Assembly: GCA_964057225.1 (NCBI GenBank)
Contig: OZ059895.1
Coordinates: 2,852,001 to 2,916,000 of the forward strand
Direction: 5' to 3'
DNA: 64,000 bases
Source of the DNA: Auanema rhodensis
Taxonomy: Eukaryota > Nematoda > Chromadorea > Rhabditida > Rhabditidae
Position numbers and translations under genes: made by a program. Of this stretch, positions 47,302 to 59,789 are shown piece by piece. The stretch's first letter is position 1. Every line of letters begins with the position of its first letter. The notes under the pieces are model-generated. The model was not told the origin of the DNA, ran no database searches, and was given only the letters and a program-made list of their open reading frames with translations.

Positions 47302-49990
47302 TACACCCATAAATTATACGCAGCACAGGTTACCCTTGAATAATGAACTGACCGACTAATCAGACATGGATCTTTCCTAGTTCTGTTGCTTGAATGGATG
47401 TTTTCCTACGTAGGCTAGTAAAACATGCCCTTCAAAGCATCAGAACATGTGATCACATTCCAATTTTTTTGTATCTATCTTGTAAAGATAGTAATAAACT
47501 TTGATTTTTGTACACCCATAAATTATACGCAGCACAGGTTACCCTTAAATAATGAACTGACCGACTAATCAGACATGGATCTTTCCAAGTTCTGTTGCTT
47601 GAACGGATGTTTTCCTACGTAGGCTAGTAAAACATGCCCTTCAAAGCATCAGAACATGTGATCACATTTCAATTTTTTTGTATCTATCTTGTAAAGATAG
47701 TAATATATCATATGTTGAACACTATGTTGGAAAGATTTTAATTCAGATTTTTTCAACTTTCACTCAGTTTGTTTTCTAAACTTTGATTAAGAACCTTGTT
47801 GTTTGTACACCCATAAAATATACGCAGCACAGGTTACCCTTAAATAATGAACTGACCGACTAATCAGACATGGATCTTTCCTAGTTCTGTTGCTTGAATG
47901 GATGTTTTCCTACGTAGGCTAGTAAAACATGCCCTTCAAAGCATCAGAACATGTGATCACATTCCAATTTTTTTGTATCTATCTTGTAAAGATAGTAATA
48001 TATCATATGTTGAACACTATGTTGGAAAGATTTTAATTCAGATTTTCTAACTTTTATTCAGTTTGTTTTTTAAACTTTGATTAAGAACTTTGATTTTTGT
48101 ACACCCATAAATTATACGCAGCACAGGTTACCCTTAAATAATGAACTGACCGACTAATCAGACATGGATCTTTCCTAGTTCTGTTGCTTGAATGGATGTT
48201 TTCCTACGTAGGCTAGTAAAACATGCCCTTCAAAGCATCAGAACATGTGATCACATTCCAATTTTTTTGAAATCTATCTTGTAAAGATAGTAATAAACTT
48301 TGATTTTTGTACACCCATAAATTATACGCAGCACAGGTTACCTATAAATAATGAACTGACCGACTAATCAGACATGGATCTTTCCAAGTTTTGTTGCTTG
48401 AATGGATGTTTTCCTACGTAGGCTAGTAAAACATGCCCTTCAAAGCATCAGAACATGTGACCACATTCCAATTTTTTTGTATCTATCTTGTAAAGATAGT
48501 AATATATCATATGTTGAACACTATGTTGGAAAGATTTTAATTCAGATTTTCTAACTTTTATTCAGTTTGTTTTTTAAACTTTGATTAAGAACTTTGATTT
48601 TTGTACACCCATAAATTGTACGCAGCACAGGTTACCCTTAAATAATGAACTGACCGACTAATCAGACATGGATCTTTCCTAGTTCTGTTGCTTGAATGGA
48701 TGTTTTCCTACGTAGGCTAGTAAAACATGCCCTTCAAAGCATCAGAACATGTGATCACATTCCAATATTTTTGTATCTATTTTGTAAAGATAGTAATATA
48801 TCATATGTTGAACACTATGTTGGAAAGATTTTAATTCAGATTTTCTAACTTTTATTCAGTTTGTTTTTTAAATTTTGATTAAGAACTTTGATTTTTGTAC
48901 ACCCATAAATTATACGCAGCACAGGTTACCCTTAAATAATGAACTGACCGACTAATCAGACATGGATCTTTCCAAGTTCTGTTGCTTGAACGGATGTTTT
49001 CCTACGTAGGCTAGTAAAACATGCACTTCAAAGCATCAGAACATGTGATCACATTTCAATTTTTTTGTATCTATCTTGTAAAGATAGTAATATATCATAT
49101 GTTGAACACTATGTTGGAAAGATTTTAATTCAGATTTTTTCAACTTTCACTCAGTTTGTTTTCTAAACTTTGATTAAGAACCTTGTTGTTTGTACACCCA
49201 TAAAATATACGCAGCACAGGTTACCCTTAAATAATGAACTGACCGACTAATCAGACATGGATCTTTCCTAGTTCTGTTGCTTGAATGGATGTTTTCCTAC
49301 GTAGGCTAGTAAAACATGCCCTTCAAAGCATCAGAACATGTGATCACATTCCAGTTTTTTTGAAATCTATCTTGTAAAGATAGTAATAAACTTTGATTTT
49401 TGTACACCCATAAATTATACGCAGCACAGGTTACCCTTAAATAATGAACTGACCGACTAATCAGACATGGATCTTTCCTAGTTCTGTTGCTTGAATGGAT
49501 GTTTTCCTACGTAGGCTAGTAAAACATGCCCTTCAAAGCATCAGAACATGTGATCACATTCCAATTTTTTTGTATCTATCTTGTAAAGATAGTAATATAT
49601 CATATGTTGAACACTATGTTGGAAAGATTTTAATTCAGATTTACGAACTTTTATTCAGTTTGTTTTTTAAACTTTGATTAAGAACTTTGATTTTTGTACA
49701 CCCATAAATTATACGCAGCACAGGTTACCCTTAAATAATGAACTGACCGACTAATCAGACATGGATCTTTCCAAGTTCTGTTGCTTGAATGGATGTTTTC
49801 CTACGTAGGCTAGTAAAACATGCCATTCAAAGCATCAGAACATGTGACCACATTCCAATTTTTTTGTATCTATCTTGTAAAGATAGTAATATATCATATG
49901 TTGAACACTATGTTGGAAAGATTTTAATTCAGATTTTCTAACTTTTATTCAGTTTGTTTTTTAAACTTTGATTAAGAACTTTGATTTTTG
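47302..49990. repeat. 10-unit HOR of 2689 bp, copy 2
   Basis: This has the same ten lengths and the same marker order as copy 1 through unit nine. Unit ten (49697) differs: it has GAATGGATG, GCCATTCAAAG and GACCACATT instead of GAACGGATG and GTAAAAGATG. This matches the unit at 42638, so the end of the copy was exchanged with that segment type. Confidence 0.92.
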
Positions 49991-52847
49991 TACACCCATA
50001 AATTATACGCAGCACAGGTTACCCTTAAATAATGAACTGACCGACTAATCAGACATGGATCTTTCCTAGTTCTGTTGCTTGAATGGATGTTTTCCTACGT
50101 AGGCTAGTAAAACATGCCATTCAAAGCATCAGACCATGTGACCACATTCCAATTTTTTTGTATCTATCTTGTAAAGATAGTAATATATCATATGTTGAAC
50201 ACTATGTTGGAAAGATTTTAATTCAGATTTTCTAACTTTTATTCAGTTTGTTTTTTAAACTTTGATTAAGAACTTTGATTTTTGTACACCCATAAATTAT
50301 ACGCAGCACAGGTTACCCTTAAATAATGAACTGACCGACTAATCAGACATGGATCTTTCCTAGTTCTGTTGCTTGAATGGATGTTTTCCTACGTAGGCTA
50401 GTAAAAGATGCCCTTCAAAGCATCAGAACATGTGATCACATTCCAATATTTTTGTATCTATCTTGTAAAGATAGTAATATATCATATGTTGAACACTATG
50501 TTGGAAAGATTTTAATTCAGATTTTCTAACTTTTATTCAGTTTGTTTTTTAAATTTTGATTCAGAACTTTGATTTTTGTACACCCATAAATTATACGCAG
50601 CACAGGTTACCCTTGAATAATGAACTGACCGACTAATCAGACATGGATCTTTCCTAGTTCTGTTGCTTGAATGGATGTTTTCCTACGTAGGCTAGTAAAA
50701 CATGCCCTTCAAAGCATCAGAACATGTGATCACATTCCAGTTTTTTTGAAATCTATCTTGTAAAGATAGTAATATATCATATGTTGAACACTATGTTGGA
50801 AAGATTTTAATTCAGATTTTCTAACTTTTATTCAGTTTGTTTTTCAAATTTTGATTAAGAACTTTGATTTTTGTACACCCATAAATTATACGCAGCACAG
50901 GTTACCCTTGAATAATGAACTGACCGACTAATCAGACATGGATCTTTCCTAGTTCTGTTGCTTGAATGGATGTTTTCCTATGTAGGCTAGTAAAACATGC
51001 CCTTCAAAGCATCAGAACATGTGATCACATTTCAATTTTTTTGTATCTATCTTGTAAAGATAGTAATATATCATATGTTGAACACTATGTTGGAAAGATT
51101 TTAATTCAGATTTTCTAACTTTTATTCAGTTTGTTTTTTAAACTTTGATTAAGAACTTTGATTTTTGTACACCCATAAATTGTACGCAGCACAGGTTACC
51201 CTTAAATAATGAACTGCCCGACTAATCAGACATGGATCTTTCCTAGTTCTGTTGCTTGAATGGATGTTTTCCTACGTAGGCTAGTAAAACATGCCCTTCA
51301 AAGCATCAGAACATGTGATCACATTCCAATATTTTTGTATCTATCTTGTAAAGATAGTAATATATCATATGTTGAACACTATGTTGGAAAGATTTTAATT
51401 CAGATTTTCTAACTTTTATTCAGTTTGTTTTTTAAACTTTGATTAAGAACTTTGATTTTTGTACACCCATAAATTATACGCAGCACAGGTTACCCTTAAA
51501 TAATGAACTGACCGACTAATCAGACATGGATCTTTCCTAGTTCTGTTGCTTGAATGGATGTTTTCCTACGTAGGCTAGTAAAACATGCCCTTCAAAGCAT
51601 CAGAACATGTGATCACATTCCAATTTTTTTGAAATCTATCTTGTAAAGATAGTAATATATCATATGTTGAACACTATGTTGGAAAGATTTTAATTCAGAT
51701 TTTCTAACTTTTATTCAGTTTGTTTTTTAAACTTTGATTAAGAACTTTGATTTTTGTACACCCATAAATTGTACGCAGCACAGGTTACCCTTAAATAATG
51801 AACTGACCGACTAATCAGACATGGATCTTTCCTAGTTCTGTTGCTTGAATGGATGTTTTCCTACGTAGGCTAGTAAAACATGCCCTTCAAAGCATCAGAA
51901 CATGTGATCACATTCCAATATTTTTGTATCTATCTTGTAAAGATAGTAATATATCATATGTTGAACACTATGTTGGAAAGATTTTAATTCAGATTTTCTA
52001 ACTTTTATTCAGTTTGTTTTTTAAACTTTGATTAAGAACTTTGATTTTTGTACACCCATAAATTGTACGCAGCACAGGTTACCCTTAAATAATAAACTGA
52101 CCGACTAATCAGACATGGATCTTTCCTAGTTCTGTTGCTTGAATGGATGTTTTCCTACGTAGGCTAGTAAAACATGCCCTTCAAAGCATCAGAACATGTG
52201 ATCACATTCCAATATTTTTGTATCTATCTTGTAAAGATAGTAATATATCATATGTTGAACACTATGTTGGAAAGATTTTAATTCAGATTTTCTAACTTTT
52301 ATTCAGTTTGTTTTTTAAACTTTGATTAAGAACTTTGATTTTTGTACACCCATAAATTATACGCAGCACAGGTTACCCTTAAATAATGAACTGACCGACT
52401 AATCAGACATGGATCTTTCCTAGTTCTGTTGCTTGAATGGATGTTTTCCTACGTAGGCTAGTAAAACATGCCCTTCAAAGCATCAGAACATGTGATCACA
52501 TTCCAATTTTTTTGAAATCTATCTTGTAAAGATAGTAATAAACTTTGATTTTTGTACACCCATAAATTATACGCAGCACAGGTTACCCTTAAATAATGAA
52601 CTGACCGACTAATCAGACATGGATCTTTCCAAGTTTTGTTGCTTGAATGGATGTTTTCCTACGTAGGCTAGTAAAACATGCCCTTCAAAGCATCAGAACA
52701 TGTGACCACATTCCAATTTTTTTGTATCTATCTTGTAAAGATAGTAATATATCATATGTTGAACACTATGTTGGAAAGATTTTAATTCAGATTTTCTAAC
52801 TTTTATTCAGTTTGTTTTTTAAACTTTGATAAGAACTTTGATTTTTG
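49991..52847. repeat. Rearranged block, 10 units (2857 bp)
   Basis: Unit lengths are 294, 294, 295, 294, 294, 295, 294, 294, 210, 293. The start continues a segment shared with 42638-43519. Units at 50579 and 51462 are GAAATC hybrids with the 85-bp module; 50874 is an S1-front long unit like 44319. Units at 51757 and 52051 are AATTGTACGC types, the latter with AATAATAAACTG as near 33820 and 37305. It ends with a GATAAG unit. The order is a mosaic of segments from the 12/14-unit and 15-unit blocks. Confidence 0.8.
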
Positions 52848-55242
52848 TACACCCATAAATTATACGCAGCACAGGTTACCCTTAAATAATGAACTGACCG
52901 ACTAATCAGACATGGATCTTTCCTAGTTCTGTTGCTTGAATGGATGTTTTCCTACGTAGGCTAGTAAAACATGCCCTTCAAAGCATCAGAACATGTGATC
53001 ACATTCCAATTTTTTTGTATCTATCTTGTAAAGATAGTAATAAACTTTGATTTTTGTACACCCATAAATTATACGCAGCACAGGTTACCCTTAAATAATG
53101 AACTGACCGACTAATCAGACATGGATCTTTCCAAGTTCTGTTGCTTGAACGGATGTTTTCCTACGTAGGCTAGTAAAACATGCCCTTCAAAGCATCAGAA
53201 CATGTGATCACATTTCAATTTTTTTGTATCTATCTTGTAAAGATAGTAATATATCATATGTTGAACACTATGTTGGAAAGATTTTAATTCAGATTTTTTC
53301 AACTTTCACTCAGTTTGTTTTCTAAACTTTGATTAAGAACCTTGTTGTTTGTACACCCATAAAATATACGCAGCACAGGTTACCCTTAAATAATGAACTG
53401 ACCGACTAATCAGACATGGATCTTTCCTAGTTCTGTTGCTTGAATGGATGTTTTCCTACGTAGGCTAGTAAAACATGCCCTTCAAAGCATCAGAACATGT
53501 GATCACATTCCAATTTTTTTGTATCTATCTTGTAAAGATAGTAATATATCATATGTTGAACACTATGTTGGAAAGATTTTAATTCAGATTTTCTAACTTT
53601 TATTCAGTTTGTTTTTTAAACTTTGATTAAGAACTTTGATTTTTGTACACCCATAAATTATACGCAGCACAGGTTACCCTTAAATAATGAACTGACCGAC
53701 TAATCAGACATGGATCTTTCCTAGTTCTGTTGCTTGAATGGATGTTTTCCTACGTAGGCTAGTAAAACATGCCCTTCAAAGCATCAGAACATGTGATCAC
53801 ATTCCAATTTTTTTGAAATCTATCTTGTAAAGATAGTAATAAACTTTGATTTTTGTACACCCATAAATTATACGCAGCACAGGTTACCTATAAATAATGA
53901 ACTGACCGACTAATCAGACATGGATCTTTCCAAGTTTTGTTGCTTGAATGGATGTTTTCCTACGTAGGCTAGTAAAACATGCCCTTCAAAGCATCAGAAC
54001 ATGTGACCACATTCCAATTTTTTTGTATCTATCTTGTAAAGATAGTAATATATCATATGTTGAACACTATGTTGGAAAGATTTTAATTCAGATTTTCTAA
54101 CTTTTATTCAGTTTGTTTTTTAAACTTTGATTAAGAACTTTGATTTTTGTACACCCATAAATTGTACGCAGCACAGGTTACCCTTAAATAATGAACTGAC
54201 CGACTAATCAGACATGGATCTTTCCTAGTTCTGTTGCTTGAATGGATGTTTTCCTACGTAGGCTAGTAAAACATGCCCTTCAAAGCATCAGAACATGTGA
54301 TCACATTCCAATATTTTTGTATCTATTTTGTAAAGATAGTAATATATCATATGTTGAACACTATGTTGGAAAGATTTTAATTCAGATTTTCTAACTTTTA
54401 TTCAGTTTGTTTTTTAAATTTTGATTAAGAACTTTGATTTTTGTACACCCATAAATTATACGCAGCACAGGTTACCCTTAAATAATGAACTGACCGACTA
54501 ATCAGACATGGATCTTTCCAAGTTCTGTTGCTTGAACGGATGTTTTCCTACGTAGGCTAGTAAAACATGCACTTCAAAGCATCAGAACATGTGATCACAT
54601 TTCAATTTTTTTGTATCTATCTTGTAAAGATAGTAATATATCATATGTTGAACACTATGTTGGAAAGATTTTAATTCAGATTTTTTCAACTTTCACTCAG
54701 TTTGTTTTCTAAACTTTGATTAAGAACCTTGTTGTTTGTACACCCATAAAATATACGCAGCACAGGTTACCCTTAAATAATGAACTGACCGACTAATCAG
54801 ACATGGATCTTTCCTAGTTCTGTTGCTTGAATGGATGTTTTCCTACGTAGGCTAGTAAAACATGCCCTTCAAAGCATCAGAACATGTGATCACATTCCAG
54901 TTTTTTTGAAATCTATCTTGTAAAGATAGTAATAAACTTTGATTTTTGTACACCCATAAATTATACGCAGCACAGGTTACCCTTAAATAATGAACTGACC
55001 GACTAATCAGACATGGATCTTTCCTAGTTCTGTTGCTTGAATGGATGTTTTCCTACGTAGGCTAGTAAAACATGCCCTTCAAAGCATCAGAACATGTGAT
55101 CACATTCCAATTTTTTTGTATCTATCTTGTAAAGATAGTAATATATCATATGTTGAACACTATGTTGGAAAGATTTTAATTCAGATTTACGAACTTTTAT
55201 TCAGTTTGTTTTTTAAACTTTGATTAAGAACTTTGATTTTCG
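52848..55242. repeat. 10-unit HOR, copy 3 (nine units)
   Basis: Lengths 209, 295, 294, 210, 294, 294, 295, 210, 294 and markers follow copies 1 and 2, offset 5546 bp from copy 2. The first unit lacks the GAATAATG marker and reads CTTAAATAATG. After unit nine (TTTACGAAC at 55177) the tail changes to TTTTCGTACACCC, the entry into the right-edge HOR. Confidence 0.9.
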
Positions 55243-57430
55243 TACACCCATAAATTATACGCAGCACAGGTTACCCTTAAATAATGAACTGACCGACTAA
55301 TCAGACATGGATCTTTCCTAGTTCTGTTGCTTGAATGGATGTTTTCCTACGTAGGCTAGTAAAACATGCCCTTCAAAGCATCAGAACATGTGATCACATT
55401 CCAATATTTTTGTATCTATCTTGTAAAGATAGTAATATATCATATGTTGAACACTATGTTGGAAAGATTTTAATTCAGATTTTCTAACTTTTATTCAGTT
55501 TGTTTTTTAAACTTTGATTAAGAACTTTGATTTTTGTACACCCATAAATTATACGCAGCACAGGTTACCCTTGAATAATGAACTGACCGACTAATCAGAC
55601 ATGGATCTTTCCTAGTTCTGTTGCTTGAATGGATGTTTTCCTACGTAGGCTAGTAAAACATGCCCTTCAAAGCATCAGAACATGTGATCACATTCCAATT
55701 TTTTTGTATCTATCTTGTAAAGATAGTAATAAACTTTGATTTTTGTACACCCATAAATTATACGCAGCACCGGTTACCCTTAAATAATGAACTGACCGAC
55801 TAATCAGACATGGATCTTTCCTAGTTCTGTTGCTTGAATGGATGTTTTCCTACGTAGGCTAGTAAAACATGCCCTTCAAAGCATCAGAACATGTGATCAC
55901 ATTCCAATATTTTTGTATCTATCTTGTAAAGATAGTAATATATCATATGTTGAACACTATGTTGGAAAGATTTTAATTCAGATTTTTTCAACTTTCACTC
56001 AGTTTGTTTTCTAAACTTTGATTAAGAACCTTGAGTTTTGTACACCCATAAATTATACGCAGCACAGGTTACCCTTAAATAATGAACTGACCGACTAATC
56101 AGACATGGATCTTTCCAAGTTCTGTTGCTTGAACGGATGTTTTCCTACGTAGGCTAGTAAAACATGCCCTTCAAAGCATCAGAACATGTGATCACATTCC
56201 AATTTTTTTGTATCTATCTTGTAAAGATAGTAATAAACTTTGATTTTTGTACACCCATAAATTATACGCAGCACAGGTTACCCTTAAATAATGAACTGAC
56301 CGACTAATCAGACATGGATCTTTCCAAGTTCTGTTGCTTGAACGGATGTTTTCCTACGTAGGCTAGTAAAACATGCCCTTCAAAGCATCAGAACATGTGA
56401 TCACATTTCAATTTTTTTGTATCTATCTTGTAAAGATAGTAATATATCATATGTTGAACACTATGTTGGAAAGATTTTAATTCAGATTTTTTCAACTTTC
56501 ACTCAGTTTGTTTTCTAAACTTTGATTAAGAACCTTGTTGTTTGTACACCCATAAAATATACGCAGCACAGGTTACCCTTAAATAATGAACTGACCGTCT
56601 AATCAGACATGGATCTTCCCAAGTTCTGTTGCTTGAATGGATGTTTTCCTACGTAGGCTAGTAAAACATGCCCTTCAAAGCATCAGAACATGTGATCACA
56701 TTCCAATTTTTTTGTATCTATCTTGTAAAGATAGTAATATATCATATGTTGAACACTATGTTGGAAAGATTTTAATTCGGTTTTTTTTCAACTTTCACTC
56801 AGTTTGTTTTCTTAACTTTGATTAAGAACCTTGAGTTTTGTACACCCATAAATTATACGCAGCACAGGTTACCCTTAAATAATGAACTGACCGACTAATC
56901 AGACATGGATCTTTCCTAGTTCTGTTGCTTGAATGGATGTTTTCCTACGTAGGCTAGTAAAACATGCCCTTCAAAGCATCAGAACATGTGATCACATTCC
57001 AATATTTTTGTATCTATCTTGTAAAGATAGTAATATATCATATGTTGAACACTATGTTGGAAAGATTTTAATTCAGATTTTTTCAACTTTCACTCAGTTT
57101 GTTTTCTAAACTTTGATTAAGAACCTTGAGTTTTGTACACCCATGAATTATACGCAGCACAGGTTACCCTTAAATAATGAACTGACCGACTAATCAGACA
57201 TGGATCTTTCCTAGTTCTGTTGCTTGAATGGATGTTTTCCTACGTAGGCTAGTAAAACATGCCCTTCAAAGCATCAGAACATGTGATCACATTCCAATTT
57301 TTTTGTATCTATCTTGTAAAGATAGTAATTATATCATATGTTGAACACTATGTTGGAAAGATTTTAATTCAGATTTTCTAACTTTTATTCAGTTTGTTTT
57401 TTAAACTTTGATTAAGAACTTTGATTTTCG
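55243..57430. repeat. 8-unit HOR of 2188 bp (right-edge type), copy 1
   Basis: Unit lengths are 294, 209, 295, 209, 295, 296, 295, 295. Markers: CGTACACCC at the start, S1 (55537), CAGCACCGGTT (55746), a second short unit (56041), the CTTGTTG tail (56250), CGGTTTTTTTTCAAC (56545), CTTGAG tails, then CCATGAATTATACG and GTAATTATATC in the last unit. The CCATGAATT marker recurs 4667 bp later and again 2188 bp after that, at the window end. Confidence 0.9.
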
Positions 57431-59789
57431 TACACCCATAAATTATACGCAGCACAGGTTACCCTTAAATAATGAACTGACCGACTAATCAGACATGGAT
57501 CTTTCCTAGTTCTGTTGCTTGAATGGATGTTTTCCTACGTAGGCTAGTAAAACATGCCCTTCAAAGCATCAGAACATGTGATCACATTCCAATTTTTTTG
57601 GAGCTATCTTGTAAAGATAGTAATATATCATATGTTGAACACTATGTTGGAAAGATTTTAATTCAGATTTACGAACTTTTATTCAGTTTGTTTTTTAAAC
57701 TTTGATTAAGAACTTTGATTTTTGTACACCCATAAATTATACGCAGCACAGGTTACCCTTAAATAATGAACTGACCGACTAATCAGACATGGATCTTTCC
57801 AAGTTCTGTTGCTTGAATGGATGTTTTCCTACGTAGGCTAGTAAAACATGCCATTCAAAGCATCAGAACATGTGACCACATTCCAATTTTTTTGTATCTA
57901 TCTTGTAAAGATAGTAATATATCATATGTTGAACACTATGTTGGAAAGATTTTAATTCAGATTTTCTAACTTTTATTCAGTTTGTTTTTTAAACTTTGAT
58001 TAAGAACTTTGATTTTTGTACACCCATAAATTATACGCAGCACAGGTTACCCTTAAATAATGAACTGACCGACTAATCAGACATGGATCTTTCCTAGTTC
58101 TGTTGATTGAATGGATGTTTTCCTACGTAGGCTAGTAAAACATGCCCTTCAAAGCATCAGAACATGTGATCACATTCCAATTTTTTTGTATCTATCTTGT
58201 AAAGATAGTAATATATCATATGTTGAACACTATGTTGGAAAGATTTTAATTCAGATTTTTTCAACTTTCACTCAGTTTGTTTTCTAAACTTTGATTAAGA
58301 ACCTTGAGTTTTGTACACCCATAAAATATACGCAGCACAGGTTACCCTTAAATAATGAACTGACTGTCTAATCAGACATGGATCTTCCCCAGTTCTGTTG
58401 CTTGAATGGATGTTTTCCTACGTAGGCTAGTAAAACATGCCCTTCAAAGCATCAGAACATGTGATCACATTCCAATTTTTTTGTATCAATCTTGTAAAGA
58501 TAGTAATATATCATATGTTGAACACTATGTTGGAAAGATTTTAATTCAGATTTTCGAACTTTTATTCAGTTTGTTTTTTAAACTTTGATTAAGAACTTTG
58601 ATTTTTGTACACCCATAAATTATACGCAGCACAGGTTACCCTTAATTAATGAACTGACCGACTAATCAGACATGGATCTTTCCAAGTTCTGTTGCTTGAA
58701 CGGATGTTTTCCTACGTAGGCTAGTAAAACATGCCCTTCAAAGCATCAGAACATGTGATCACATTCCAATTTTTTTGTATCTATCTTGTAAAGATAGTAA
58801 TTATATCATATGTTGAACACTATGTTGGAAAGATTTTAATTCAGATTTTCTAACTTTTATTCAGTTTGTTTTTTAAACTTTGATTAAGAACTTTGATTTT
58901 CGTACACCCATAAATTATACGCAGCACAGGTTACCCTTAAATAATGAACTGACCGACTAATCAGACATGGATCTTTCCAAGTTCTGTTGCTTGAATGGAT
59001 GTTTTCCTACGTAGGCTAGTAAAACATGCCCTTCAAAGCATCAGAACATGTGACCACATTCCAATTTTTTTGTATCTATCTTGTAAAGATAGTAATATAT
59101 CATATGTTGAACACTATGTTGGAAAGATTTTAATTCGGTTTTTTTTCAACTTTCACTCAGTTTGTTTTCTTAACTTTGATTAAGAACCTTGAGTTTTGTA
59201 CACCCATAAATTATACGCAGCACAGGTTACCCTTAAATAATTAACTGACCGACTAATCAGACATGGATCTTTCCTAGTTCTGTTGCTTGAATGGATGTTT
59301 TCCTACGTAGGCTAGTAAAACATGCCCTTCAAAGCATCAGAACATGTGATCACATTCCAATATTTTTGTATCTATCTTGTAAAGATAGTAATATATCATA
59401 TGTTGAACACTATGTTGGAAAGATTTTAATTCGGTTTTTTTTCAACTTTCACTCAGTTTGTTTTCTTAACTTTGATTAAGAACCTTGAGTTTTGTACACC
59501 CATAAATTATACGCAGCACAGGTTACCCTTAAATAATGAACTGACCGACTAATCAGACATGGATCTTTCCTAGTTCTGTTGCTTGAATGGATGTTTTCCT
59601 ACGTAGGCTAGTAAAACATGCCCTTCAAAGCATCAGAACATGTGATCACATTCCAATTTTTTTGTATCTATCTTGTAAAGATAGTAATTATATCATATGT
59701 TGAACACTATGTTGGAAAGATTTTAATTCAGATTTTCTAACTTTTATTCAGTTTGTTTTTTAAACTTTGATTAAGAACTTTGATTTTCG
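57431..59789. repeat. Block of eight long units between right-edge HOR copies
   Basis: Unit lengths are 294, 294, 295, 294, 295, 296, 296, 295, with no short unit. It mixes left-edge variants (CTGACTGTC with TTCGAAC at 58314; CTTAATTAATG at 58608; CGGTTTTTTTTCAAC at 58903 and 59199) with middle-type ones (TTTACGAAC at 57431, GCCATTCAAAG at 57725). Private changes are TTGGAGCTATC near 57599, GTTGATTGAATGG near 58102 and ATTAACTGACC near 59239. Confidence 0.82.
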
